Shown: positions 28,699-37,038 of the stretch, one piece after another | Layout of the letters: each line of letters opens with the position of its first letter | How positions within the stretch are numbered: the stretch's first letter is position 1 | NCBI RefSeq assembly: GCF_014203895.1 | Contig: NZ_JACHJY010000003.1 | Location: 1-64,000 of the forward strand | Length of the DNA: 64,000 nucleotides | Source of the DNA: Streptomyces nymphaeiformis | GTDB taxonomy: Bacteria > Actinomycetota > Actinomycetes > Streptomycetales > Streptomycetaceae | Reading direction: 5' to 3' | Translations under genes and position numbers: made by a program | The notes under the pieces: model-generated | What the model was told of the DNA's origin: nothing | Database searches by the model: none | What the model saw: the letters and a program-made list of their open reading frames with translations, nothing else

Positions 28699-29769
28699 AT
28701 GGCAGGGAAGAAGAAGTCACGCACGCTCCTCTCGGGCCTCGCGGTACTCGGGCTCGTCGCGACCTCGGGCTACCTCACCGTGGAGCTGCGCAAGCAGGAC
28801 GACCAGGGCGTCACCGAGGTGCGGAACGTCGGCGTGCTCAACGGGACCAAGCCCAAGACCGAGGCCACGGGCGAGGAGCGCTGGTCCCGCCTGGAGAACC
28901 CCGCGCGCAGCGTGCTCCGCGGCGCCGACGGCCAGGTGGCGGCGGTCATGACGGACGGCGCGCGCACCGCGAAGCTCACCGGCCCGGCCCGTACCTTCGC
29001 CGAGCCGACCTCCACCGCGTCAAAGGTCTCCACGACCGACTGGATCCGTCTCATGCCGAAGCCCTGGGCCAAGGGCGCGGAGAACGAGAAGTGGTTCAAG
29101 GACTGGTACGCGGAGAACGCGGACAGCAAGGAGGACGACGTCTTCGCGTTCGCCTTCCAGTACGTGGCGGGGGCGCCGCAGCGCAAGGACGAGCAGGGCC
29201 GGATCATCGCGGGCGACGCGAACTTCGGGCCGCTGAACACCACCGGGGCCGAGGGCGGCGACCTCCGCCTGGAGCAGTCCGACTTCTACGACTTCCTCGG
29301 CGTCCGCTACCCCTTCCGGGACGGCACCGTCGGCACGCCGGAGGCACTCAAGGCCCGGTCCCTGGACTGCTCCGGCTTCATGCGCATGGTCCTCGGCTAC
29401 CGTGCCCGCTACCCGCTGATGTCCTCGGACAAGTCCGGTGACGGCCTGCCCCGCACGGCGAACGGCATGGCCCGCTCCGACCGGGGTGTGGACATCCTGC
29501 CGCTGACCGGCATCGGCGCCGCGAACCGCCCCTCGACGATCGACCAGCTGCAGCCGGGCGACCTCGTCTTCTTCAAGCTCGACACGCGCACCGGGCAGCG
29601 GCTCGACCACGTCGGCATGGTCCTCGGGTACGACACCGAGGGGCACCTGATCTTCGTGTCCAGCCGCGAGGAGGTCAACGGGCCCACCATCGGTGACATC
29701 GGCGGTGTCTCCCGCCTCGACGGCAACGGCTACTACGCCAAGACGCTCCGCAGCGCGAAGCGCCTCTGA
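28699..29769 (+). CDS. NlpC/P60-family peptidase in the polymer operon
   Basis: 356 residues. A single N-terminal hydrophobic segment (LLSGLAVLGLVATSGYLTV) acts as signal or anchor, with no clear cleavage site. The C-terminal half is NlpC/P60: LDCSGFMRMVLGYR (Cys about 223), LQPGDLVFFKL and RLDHVGMVLGYD (His about 303), followed by VSSREEVNGP. The family cleaves gamma-glutamyl bonds, usually in peptidoglycan; Bacillus PgdS is an NlpC/P60 enzyme that cuts poly-gamma-glutamate. Its place as the last gene of a pgs operon suggests a polymer-releasing or -trimming enzyme. Good Shine-Dalgarno (AAGGAAG). Confidence 0.88.
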   Translation: MAGKKKSRTLLSGLAVLGLVATSGYLTVELRKQDDQGVTEVRNVGVLNGTKPKTEATGEERWSRLENPARSVLRGADGQVAAVMTDGARTAKLTGPARTFAEPTSTASKVSTTDWIRLMPKPWAKGAENEKWFKDWYAENADSKEDDVFAFAFQYVAGAPQRKDEQGRIIAGDANFGPLNTTGAEGGDLRLEQSDFYDFLGVRYPFRDGTVGTPEALKARSLDCSGFMRMVLGYRARYPLMSSDKSGDGLPRTANGMARSDRGVDILPLTGIGAANRPSTIDQLQPGDLVFFKLDTRTGQRLDHVGMVLGYDTEGHLIFVSSREEVNGPTIGDIGGVSRLDGNGYYAKTLRSAKRL

Positions 29770-29780
29770 CGCGGGAAGGG

Positions 29781-30506
29781 CTACCGCCCGCGCATCAGCT
29801 CCAGGTCGTCGCCCCACGCGTCGAGCACCGCGCCGTGTCCGTGGTGCCGGGCGACGGCCTCGACCCGGGCGAAGAGCCCGCGCTGGGCGGAGGCGTCGCC
29901 GGATTCCGCGATGCGCCCCAGGGCGCCGAGCAGGGTGCCGCTGTCCCAGCCGGGCAGTGGGTACCGGGCGAGCTCCCACTCCAGGTACTTGTTGTAGGGG
30001 CGGGGGCGGCGGTCGAGCGCGAAGAGCAGTTCGAGCAGGTGGCCGAGGCTGTCGGTGGCGTCGAGGCGGGCCGCGAGCCCGAGCCCGTCCCGGTCGTTCT
30101 TGAGGGAGCGGTAGAGCGAGTTGGCGTACGCGTCGAGCCACTCGGCGGCGGCGCGGGAGGCTTCGTCGGCGGTGAGCCGGGCCTTGGCCGCCAGGATCCG
30201 GGCGATGTCGCCGTCGAGCCGGTCGAGCACGACCCGGGCGCGGGCGAGGGCGTAGCGCTCGAAGCCCGGCATTCCGACGGACCGGAACGCGTCGAGGGTG
30301 AGCATCACGAGGTCGAGCTCGTGGGTGCGGTGCCCCGCGAACCGGGTGAGCTCCGTCGGTACGCCGTCGGCGAGGACGACGTACAGGTCGTGGTCGGAGT
30401 GCCGGGTGGTCATGCCCTCGTGTGCCCGGGACCCCTTGAGGACCAGGCCGACGACGGCCGCGTCGGCGGAGGCGGTCTCGACGAACGACTCGTAGGTGAG
30501 GTTCAT
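29781..30506 (-). CDS. Nucleotidyltransferase-fold protein (aminoglycoside adenylyltransferase-like)
   Basis: 241 residues. The nucleotidyltransferase signature GSRAHEGMTTRHSDHDLYVVL (Gly-Ser, then Asp-x-Asp) is at about residues 25-45, with a third acidic residue probably in HELDLVML. A helical C-terminal domain follows (RPRPYNKYLEWELARYPL), as in streptomycin-type adenylyltransferases and related kanamycin-type folds. It may modify a small molecule, but the substrate is unknown and resistance cannot be claimed from this. Its ATG overlaps the stop of the upstream HAD gene by 4 bp, so the two are translated together. Confidence 0.8.
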   Translation of the reverse strand: MNLTYESFVETASADAAVVGLVLKGSRAHEGMTTRHSDHDLYVVLADGVPTELTRFAGHRTHELDLVMLTLDAFRSVGMPGFERYALARARVVLDRLDGDIARILAAKARLTADEASRAAAEWLDAYANSLYRSLKNDRDGLGLAARLDATDSLGHLLELLFALDRRPRPYNKYLEWELARYPLPGWDSGTLLGALGRIAESGDASAQRGLFARVEAVARHHGHGAVLDAWGDDLELMRGR

Positions 30507-31210
30507 CGGGTGGCTCCCGTGCCGGCGGCGAGCCCGCAGGCTCCGAGCACCAGGTGCAGCCGTTCCTCGGTGGTGTCGGTCAGGGGCGGCAGGAGGAGGG
30601 TCGCCAGGCCGGCTTCGACGCCTCCGCCGTCGCGGCCGGAGCGGTCGCCGACCATCAGGGCCTCGTCGGGGCTCACCCCGAGCCGGTCCAGGGCCACGCC
30701 GAAGAAGGCGGGGTCGGGCTTGCACCGGCCGTGCTCGAACGACAGGGCGTAGGCGTCGACGTGGGTGTCCAGGCCGGCGTTCACGAAGGCGGGCCGGATG
30801 TCGACGTGGATGTCGCTGATGACGGCCACCTTCAGGCCGGCGGCCTTGAGCGCCGCCAGGGTGGGTGCGACATCCGTCGCGAACGGGTTGCCGACGGGGT
30901 CGGAGAGGGTCGCGTAGAGCGCGTCGGCGAGGGCCGGTTCGATCCCCGCGGCCCGGACCCACCCGTCGTAGCCGTCGCGGTGCGCGTCGGCCGAGACGTC
31001 GGACCAGCCGCTCGCCACCTCCGGCAGCCGGGCCGCCTCGCTCAGGGCCTCGCTGATCCGCCGTGTCTCCGCGTCCGGGGCGTCGCGGCCGAGGCCGAGC
31101 AGGGTGCGTTCGATCCAGTGGGCGCCCTTCGGCCTCCCGGCGATCGGGCCCCACTTGGGGACCACGAGCGTCCCGACCCAGTCGAACAGCACGGCTTTGA
31201 AGTAGGGCAT
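30503..31210 (-). CDS. HAD-superfamily hydrolase
   Basis: 235 residues with all HAD motifs. Motif I is AVLFDWVGTLV, where the catalytic pair Asp-x-x has Trp at the middle position and Val in place of the second Asp, unusual for a phosphatase and more like some beta-phosphoglucomutase- or dehalogenase-type relatives. Motif II is VAVISDIH, motif III is the Lys in GRCKPDPAFF, and motif IV is LMVGDRSGRDGGG. It probably hydrolyses a phosphate or C-X bond of a small metabolite. It is coupled to the nucleotidyltransferase by an overlapping ATGA, so the two may act on one substrate. Confidence 0.85.
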   Translation of the reverse strand: MPYFKAVLFDWVGTLVVPKWGPIAGRPKGAHWIERTLLGLGRDAPDAETRRISEALSEAARLPEVASGWSDVSADAHRDGYDGWVRAAGIEPALADALYATLSDPVGNPFATDVAPTLAALKAAGLKVAVISDIHVDIRPAFVNAGLDTHVDAYALSFEHGRCKPDPAFFGVALDRLGVSPDEALMVGDRSGRDGGGVEAGLATLLLPPLTDTTEERLHLVLGACGLAAGTGATR

Positions 31211-31299
31211 GTCTCCCCCGAGAGCGTCCGGTCCTTGATCGCGGGCAGCCTCTCAGCCCCGTCCGGTGGCGTCAACGAGCCCGTTCCCGTCGGGCCTGC

Positions 31300-32328
31300 T
31301 CAGCCGTGGAGCAGGCGCCAGGTGGTGAGGGCGAGCCGGGCGCGGGTGAGGCCCGTGGGGGCGGTGAGGTCCAGGGTGAGGGTCTTGCCGATGTGGTCGA
31401 GGCGGCGGGCGATGCTGCTGTGGTGGAGGTGGAGGGCCTCGGCCGCGCGGCGGACGGAGGCGGTGGCGCAGTAGGTGTCCAGGGTCTCCAGGTCCTCCGG
31501 GGAGAGGCGGTCGATCGCGGTCACGTCGGGGTTGTCCCGTGCGGCGTCCTCGGGGATGTCCGCCAGGAGGGCGAGCGCGCCCAGGTCGGTGTGGTGGACG
31601 ACGGGTTCGCGCGGGGTGGTGAAGCGGAGGGCCGTGCGGGCCTGGCGCCAGGAGCGGTCGGGGCTGTCGCCGGCGCCGACGCCCGCCCGTACGCCTGGCG
31701 GGAAGGCCGTACGGTCCAGGGTCGTGGCCAGGATGACGCCCACGTCGGCGAGCGGGGCCGCCTTCACCGGCCGGGCCGGGCACACCAGCGCGCCGACCCG
31801 GTCGAGCGGGAGGCTCGTACGGACGGCTGCGACGTGGACGGGGAGGTCCGGGGCGAAGCCCAGGAGGCGCAGCGCCCGGGCCCGGGCGGCGTCGTCGCTG
31901 TCGGAGCTGACGGCCAGTTCGACGAGGGCGGGGTCGGCCATGGTGGTGCGGGCCGGCCCGTAGCGCTCGGCGGCGGCCGCGGCGGCGAGGGCGAAGCGGT
32001 CGAGGAGGACCTCGTCGAGCGGGTTGGGCGGTCCCGGGCGCTCCAGCCAGACCGTGCCGATCTCCTCCTCGTCGAGGATGATCGGCGCCTCCGTGGACGC
32101 GGGCGCCGGCGGCGTGGTCGCCTCCGTGCCGTGGGGCGAGACGCGGGTCGCGCGGCCGGTGCCGTGGAGCCGCGTCCCGGCGACGCACTCGGCCAGGCCC
32201 GCCGAGGCGCGGGCGAGCGCCGGGAGGTCGACCCTGCGGCGCATCAGGGTGTCGTAGAACGCGACGATGCGCATCGCGCCGTCGACGTACGGATCGAGTC
32301 CCGACAGCCGTACGGCCAGTGCCTCCAT
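31300..32328 (-). CDS. PucR/CdaR-family transcriptional regulator
   Basis: 342 residues starting MEALAVRLSGLDPY. The N-terminal part is GAF-like (ILDEEEIGTVWLERPG). The C-terminal PucR helix-turn-helix is LETLDTYCATASVRRAAEALHLHHSSIARRLDHIGKTL, typical of this family. It is divergent from the HSL-family esterase across 118 bp and probably regulates it. An open frame extends upstream of the ATG, but it overlaps the intergenic region and is not protein-like. Confidence 0.88.
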   Translation of the reverse strand: MEALAVRLSGLDPYVDGAMRIVAFYDTLMRRRVDLPALARASAGLAECVAGTRLHGTGRATRVSPHGTEATTPPAPASTEAPIILDEEEIGTVWLERPGPPNPLDEVLLDRFALAAAAAAERYGPARTTMADPALVELAVSSDSDDAARARALRLLGFAPDLPVHVAAVRTSLPLDRVGALVCPARPVKAAPLADVGVILATTLDRTAFPPGVRAGVGAGDSPDRSWRQARTALRFTTPREPVVHHTDLGALALLADIPEDAARDNPDVTAIDRLSPEDLETLDTYCATASVRRAAEALHLHHSSIARRLDHIGKTLTLDLTAPTGLTRARLALTTWRLLHG

Positions 32329-32446
32329 GGCAGAAGGATCGCAGACGGGCCCTACGTGCGGGGCGCGCCGTTCGGCGCGTGTTCGGGGCGGGATGCGCGA
32401 CGGACGGCGGATGACCCGTCGGGGGCCCGCGCGCAGGATGTTCGGC

Positions 32447-33343
32447 ATGGATCCCGAACTCGAAGCCTTCATCCCCTTCTTCCCGCAGACCGACCTGTCC
32501 GACCCGGTGGCCGCCCGCGCGTACTTCGCCGACCTCGCGGCCGCCGTGCCGGCGCCCGACACCGCGGAGTTGGAGGTCGAGGACGTGCTGGTGCCCGCCG
32601 ATCCGGACGTGCCGGTACGGATCTACCGGCCGCGCGGGGCGCAGGGTGCCGTGGTCTGGCTGCACGGCGGCGGATACGTCATGGGGAACGTGGACACCGA
32701 GCACCCGTGGGCCACCCGCATCGCGGAGAGCTCCGGCGCGGTGGTGGTCTCGGTCGGTTACCGGCTGGCCCCCGAACACCCGTTTCCCGCCGCCCTGGAC
32801 GACGCATACGCCGTGCTGGAGTGGACGGCCGGGCACGCGGCCGAGCTCGGCATCGACCCGGCGCGCATCGCGGTCGGGGGCCACAGCGCCGGCGGTGGTC
32901 TGGCGGCCGGGGTGGCGCTGCGGGCGCGTGACGAGCAGGGTCCGCCGATCCGTTTCCAGCTGCTCAACCAGGCGGGGCTCGACGACCGGCTCGAGACGTG
33001 GTCGGCGCGGAACTTCACCGACACGCCCTGGTACCACCGGGGCAAGGCGACCGCCGCGTGGGGCCACTACCTGGGCTCCCGGCCCGCCACGCCGTACGCC
33101 GCTCCCGCGCGGGCCGCCGATCTGTCCGGCCTGCCGCCGGCGTACGTCGCCTCCGCCGAGTTCTGCCCGAACCGCGACGAGGACATCGCCTACGCCGTCC
33201 GGCTGCTCCAGGCGGGCGTGTCCGTCGAGCTCCACCAGTGGCCCGGGACGTTCCACGGGTCGCAGGCGATCCTCTCCGCCGAGGTCTCGCAGCGGCAGAA
33301 CGCCGAACTCGGCGCGGTCCTGCGCCGCGCCCTCGCCGACTGA
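32447..33343 (+). CDS. HSL-family alpha/beta-hydrolase (carboxylesterase)
   Basis: 298 residues. It has the HSL-type oxyanion motif WLHGGGYVMG at about residues 68-77, the nucleophile elbow GGHSAGGGLA near 146, an Asp in the C-terminal half and the catalytic His in WPGTFHGSQ. It hydrolyses short-chain esters or lactones; no signal peptide is present, so it is cytoplasmic. AGGA lies 8 nt before the chosen ATG (MDPELEAF); another ATG is 9 nt upstream. It is followed after 32 bp by the broken serine hydrolase, with the same direction and probably the same transcript. Confidence 0.9.
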   Translation: MDPELEAFIPFFPQTDLSDPVAARAYFADLAAAVPAPDTAELEVEDVLVPADPDVPVRIYRPRGAQGAVVWLHGGGYVMGNVDTEHPWATRIAESSGAVVVSVGYRLAPEHPFPAALDDAYAVLEWTAGHAAELGIDPARIAVGGHSAGGGLAAGVALRARDEQGPPIRFQLLNQAGLDDRLETWSARNFTDTPWYHRGKATAAWGHYLGSRPATPYAAPARAADLSGLPPAYVASAEFCPNRDEDIAYAVRLLQAGVSVELHQWPGTFHGSQAILSAEVSQRQNAELGAVLRRALAD

Positions 33344-33375
33344 ACCCACGCCCTCCGAAGAAAAGGACCGATGTC

Positions 33376-34530
33376 ATGACCGTCCGAACCGTGAACACGT
33401 CCACCGGCCTCGACCCCGCCGCCCTGCAGTCCGCTCTGGACGCCGTCCACCACGCGGGAGTTCCCGGCGTGTTCGCCGAGGTACGGGACGACGGCCGGAC
33501 CTGGCGCGGCGCCTCGGGGGTCGCCGACGTCGACACCGGCCGTCCTGTGACCGCCGACATGTGACACCGCGTCGGCAGCGTCACCAAGACCTTCACCGCC
33601 GCCGCCGTGATGCAGCAGGTCGAGCAGGGGCGGATCGGACTCGACACGCCGATCGGGGACCGTCTGCCGGAGCTCGTGCCCGGCGAGCGCGGCGAGCGGA
33701 TCACGGTGCGGATGCTGCTCAACAACACGAGCGGCATCCCCGACTACCTCGCCTACGCCTTCCCGTCGCTCCGCGGGTTCCCCACCCGTCTGGACGTCTC
33801 GACGCAGTCCATCGACGACAACCGGTTCCGTACGTGGCGTCCCGCCGAGCTGATCGAGCTGGGGCTCTCGGCACCTCCCACCGGCGAGCCCGGCGGACCC
33901 GTGGGCGTGTACTCGAACGTCAACTGGCTGATTCTCGGCGAGCTCCTGGAGCATCTGACGGGGATGCCGGCCGAGGAGTGCATCACCCGGAACGTCATCG
34001 AACGCGCGGGGCTCCGGCACACCGGGTTCCCTGAGGGGACGCGCGTCGAGGGACCGCACTCGCTGCTCTACGAGGCGTTCTACGGCCTGATCGACCCGCC
34101 GCGTGACTACAGCGTCTACGACATGTCCTGGGTGGGGGTGGCGGCCGGTCTCGTGTCGACGACGGAGGACCTCAACCGTTTCTACGCCGAGCTGTTCGCG
34201 GGCCGGATCGTCGGCCCGGAGTCGCTCGCGGAGATGCGGCGCACGATCCCGGCCACCGCCCTGGACGGGTCGCCGATCCAGTACGGTCTCGGGCTGCACA
34301 AGGTCGAGACCCCCCGCGGCACCTTCTGGGGGCACGACGGCACCGTCTGGGGAGCGGGTGCCATCTCCCTGACCAGCGCCGACGGCAGGCGTCAGATGTC
34401 CGTGGCGATCAACCTCATCCGGTGGAACAGGCCGGACGCCTCCGGGCGGCCGCAGCCCCACCCCATCGACGGCGCCGTCAAGGCGCTGTACCAGGAGGCG
34501 TTGTGCGGCGGGGCCGCCACGGCGTCGTGA
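33376..34530 (+). pseudogene. Beta-lactamase/DD-peptidase-like serine hydrolase with an in-frame TGA
   Basis: The reading frame encodes MTVRTVNTSTGLDPAAL to GRPVTADM, then TGA (33562-33564), and continues in the same frame with HRVGSVTKTFTAAAVMQQVE to the stop at 34530. The catalytic S-x-x-K (SVTK) comes immediately after the stop, so the first 62 codons alone cannot be active. The downstream piece has only starts after SVTK (GTG at 33607), so it would lack the nucleophile. A second motif, YSNVNW (Y-x-N), and HDGTVWGAG remain intact, so decay is recent. The original codon was probably Arg (CGA) or Trp. A sequencing error or readthrough are alternatives. As written the gene is broken. Confidence 0.85.
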
Positions 34531-34537
34531 GACGGGG

Positions 34538-35923
34538 TCATGCCTCCTGGCCGGCCGGGGCCACGGTGTACGTCCGGCCCGAGGTGTAGAACTCGAGGCC
34601 GGCCCTGCCCTGTTCGCGCGGTCCGTGGCTGGAGGCCTTGGAGCCGCCGAACGGCAGGTGGAAGTCGACGCCGGTGGAGGGGGCGTTGATCCGGATCATC
34701 CCGGTGTCGAGCTGGTCGAGGCCGGTCAGGGCGGTGTTCAGGTCGGCCGTGTGGACCGAGGTCACCAGGCCGTACGGGACGGAGTTGGCGATCCGGATCG
34801 CATGGGCGACGTCGTCGGCGGCGAGCAGGGAGGCGACCGGGCCGAAGACCTCCTCGCGAAGGAGCCGGTGTCCGGGGGCGACCTTCTCGACGAGCGTGGG
34901 GGCGCCGTACCAGCCGGGCCTGTCGAGCGCGGTGCCGCCGGCGAGCGTGGTGAGCCCCCGGCAGGCCTCGACCACCTTGTCGCGGGCGGCCTCGTGGATG
35001 AGCGGTCCGCACACGGTGGCCGGGTCGGCGGGGTCGCCGACCGGGAGGGCCCGCAGGGCTTCGGAGAGCGCTTCGCGCAGCGGGTCGAGGGCGGCGCCGA
35101 CGGCGATGACGCGGCTGGTGGCGGTGCACTTCTGGCCCGCGAACCCCGCGATGGCGGCGGCGATGTGGCCCGCGGCCTGCTCCATGTCCGCGTCGGGCAG
35201 CACGAGGGCCGCGTTGAGGCCGCCCATCTCGGCCTGCGCCGGGATGCCCCGGGCGGTCGCGGCCCTGGCCACGGCCTGGCCGACGGGGGTGGAGCCGGTG
35301 AAGGAGACGACGTCGGCGGACGAGACGAGCGCGTGGCCTTCGGTGGCGCCGCCGGAAAGGACGGTGAACACCGCTTCCGGCACGGCCCCTTGCACGATCT
35401 CGGCCAGGCGCTGGGCACAGGCCGTGGCCTCGGGGGCGGGCTTGAGGACGACCGTGTTGCCGGCCGCGAGGGCGGGTGCGGCCTTCCAGGTCGGGATGGC
35501 GAAGGGGAAGTTCCAGGGCGTGATGAGTCCGGCGACGCCGTGCGGGCGGCGCCGGGTCAGGAGCAGTCCGCCACCCACCGAGGTCTCGTGGACCTCGCCG
35601 GTGGGCTGGAAGGGTGCCTGCGCGTAGTAGCGCCAGATCGCGGCGGCGCGGGCCACCTCGGCCCTGGCCTCGGAGAGCGGCTTGCCGACCTCGCGGACGG
35701 CGAGCTCGGCGAGTTCGCCGGCCGCGGCCTCGACGGCGGTGGCGACCGCGCCCAGGGCGGCCGAGCGCGCGGCGGCTCCGGCCCGCAGCCAGCCGGGCTG
35801 CGCGGCGCGGGCGCGTTCGACGGTGTCGACGACCGCGAAGGCACCGGGCGCGGGGATCCGCAGGAGCACGTCGGTGGGATCGGCCGGGTTGCGGGAGATG
35901 AGGGTGGGAAGGACGTCGGTCAT
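34538..35923 (-). CDS. Aldehyde dehydrogenase, probably 2-oxoglutarate semialdehyde dehydrogenase
   Basis: 461 residues. It has the NAD(P)-dependent ALDH hallmarks TPWNFPFAIPTWKAAPAL, VSFTGSTPVGQAV, catalytic Glu in AEMGGLNAALVL (about 231), catalytic Cys in FAGQKCTATSRV (about 265), and EEVFGPVASLL. In hydroxyproline catabolism this step oxidises 2-oxoglutarate semialdehyde to 2-oxoglutarate, and it is the last gene of the hydroxyproline segment here, next to the deaminase that makes the semialdehyde. A perfect stem-loop lies between the two genes, so its expression may be lower or driven separately. It is convergent with the broken hydrolase, with a 7-bp gap. Confidence 0.85.
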   Translation of the reverse strand: MTDVLPTLISRNPADPTDVLLRIPAPGAFAVVDTVERARAAQPGWLRAGAAARSAALGAVATAVEAAAGELAELAVREVGKPLSEARAEVARAAAIWRYYAQAPFQPTGEVHETSVGGGLLLTRRRPHGVAGLITPWNFPFAIPTWKAAPALAAGNTVVLKPAPEATACAQRLAEIVQGAVPEAVFTVLSGGATEGHALVSSADVVSFTGSTPVGQAVARAATARGIPAQAEMGGLNAALVLPDADMEQAAGHIAAAIAGFAGQKCTATSRVIAVGAALDPLREALSEALRALPVGDPADPATVCGPLIHEAARDKVVEACRGLTTLAGGTALDRPGWYGAPTLVEKVAPGHRLLREEVFGPVASLLAADDVAHAIRIANSVPYGLVTSVHTADLNTALTGLDQLDTGMIRINAPSTGVDFHLPFGGSKASSHGPREQGRAGLEFYTSGRTYTVAPAGQEA

Positions 35924-35981
35924 GGGAGGGGGCCTCCGGGGAAGGGGTCGCCTGGAGTGGGGATCGGGTCGGGGGCGCGCG

Positions 35982-36006
35982 GCCGCCGACGGCAGCCGTC
36001 GGCGGC
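35982..36006 (-). terminator. Perfect stem-loop between the deaminase and ALDH genes
   Basis: GCCGCCGACGG (35982-35992) pairs over 11 bp with CCGTCGGCGGC (35996-36006) around a CAG loop. It follows the deaminase stop and may be a partial terminator or attenuator before the dehydrogenase gene. Confidence 0.65.
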
Positions 36007-36042
36007 GGGGCGTCAGCGGTGGGGCGTCCGCCGTGGCGCGGG

Positions 36043-36951
36043 TCAGCGGTGGCCGTCGGCCACGGCCTTCTCCGTGGCGGTCCGGACCGCGGCCTCGACG
36101 GCGCCGGTGAGCGGGTGGCGCGGCGGACGGGTGGGGCCGCCGGGACGGCCGGCGATGTCCATGGAGAGCTTGATGGACTGGACGAACTCCGTCTTCGAGT
36201 CCCAGCGCAGCAGCGAGTGAAGGGACTTGTAGAGCGGGAGAGCGGTGTCCAGGTCGCCCGCGACGGCGGCGCGGTACAGCGTGGCGCAGCTCGCGGGGAA
36301 GGCGTTGGGGTAGCCGGCGATCCAGCCGACGGCGCCCGCGACGGCGAGCTCCAGGAGGACGTCGTCGGCGCCGATCAGCAGGTCGAGTTCCGGGGCGAGT
36401 TCGGCGATCTCGTACGCCCGGCGGACGTCGCCGCTGAACTCCTTGACCGCGACGATGCTGCCGTCGCCGTGCAGCCGTGCGAGCAGGTCGGGGGTGAGGT
36501 CGACCTTGGTGTCGAAGGGGTTGTTGTAGGCGACGACGGGGATCCCGACCCGGGCCACCTCGGTGTAGTGGGCGCGGACGGCCGCCGCGTCGGCGCGGTA
36601 GGTGTTGGGCGGCAGGAGGAGGACCGAGCCGCAGCCGGCCTCGGCGGCCTGTTCGGCCCAGCGGCGGGACTGGGCGCTGCCGTACGCGGCGACGCCGGGC
36701 ATGACGCGCGCGCCGTCCCCGGCGGCTTCGACGGCGGTACGGACGACCTGGGCGCGTTCCTGGTCGGTGAGGGTCTGGTACTCGCCGAGGGAGCCGTTGG
36801 GGACGACGCCGTCGCAGCCGTTGGCGATCAGCCAGGCGACGTGCTCGGCGTAGGCGTCGTGGTCGACGGAGAGGTCCTCGCGGAAGGGGAGGGTGGTGGC
36901 GACCATGATGCCCCGCCAGGGCCGGTCGGTGTTCCAGGTGGTGGCGGTCAT
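36043..36951 (-). CDS. DapA-family lyase, probably pyrroline-4-hydroxy-2-carboxylate deaminase
   Basis: 302 residues with the DHDPS/NAL fold: VVPNGSLGEYQTLTDQER near residue 50, the YNNP motif (VVAYNNPFDT) and the Schiff-base lysine in IVAVKEFSGD (about 165). The family includes dihydrodipicolinate synthase, N-acetylneuraminate lyase and the hydroxyproline-pathway deaminase, which converts 1-pyrroline-4-hydroxy-2-carboxylate to 2-oxoglutarate semialdehyde and ammonia. The flanking D-hydroxyproline dehydrogenase genes and semialdehyde dehydrogenase argue for that role. It has its own A/T-rich upstream region (TGTGACATTTTATA on the plus strand). Confidence 0.88.
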   Translation of the reverse strand: MTATTWNTDRPWRGIMVATTLPFREDLSVDHDAYAEHVAWLIANGCDGVVPNGSLGEYQTLTDQERAQVVRTAVEAAGDGARVMPGVAAYGSAQSRRWAEQAAEAGCGSVLLLPPNTYRADAAAVRAHYTEVARVGIPVVAYNNPFDTKVDLTPDLLARLHGDGSIVAVKEFSGDVRRAYEIAELAPELDLLIGADDVLLELAVAGAVGWIAGYPNAFPASCATLYRAAVAGDLDTALPLYKSLHSLLRWDSKTEFVQSIKLSMDIAGRPGGPTRPPRHPLTGAVEAAVRTATEKAVADGHR

Positions 36952-36972
36952 GTCGATGACCTTTCTGTGGTG

Positions 36973-36979
36973 TGTGACA
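36973..36979. promoter_or_regulatory. A/T-rich TGTCACA element before the deaminase gene
   Basis: TGTGACA (TGTCACA on the coding strand) in the A/T-rich stretch before the deaminase start resembles the TTTCACA elements before the collagenase and D-hydroxyproline dehydrogenase genes. It may be a common operator; seven bases are weak evidence alone. Confidence 0.3.
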
Positions 36980-37038
36980 TTTTATAGAGGGGTGAAGAAG
37001 GTTCGGAGAGGAGAGGCCCGAGCGGGCCCCTCCGTGCG

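Noticed and set aside
33562..33564. Selenocysteine at the in-frame TGA
   Set aside because: The position corresponds to a non-catalytic residue before SVTK, and I see no clear SECIS-like hairpin following it. Nonsense mutation or sequence error is simpler.
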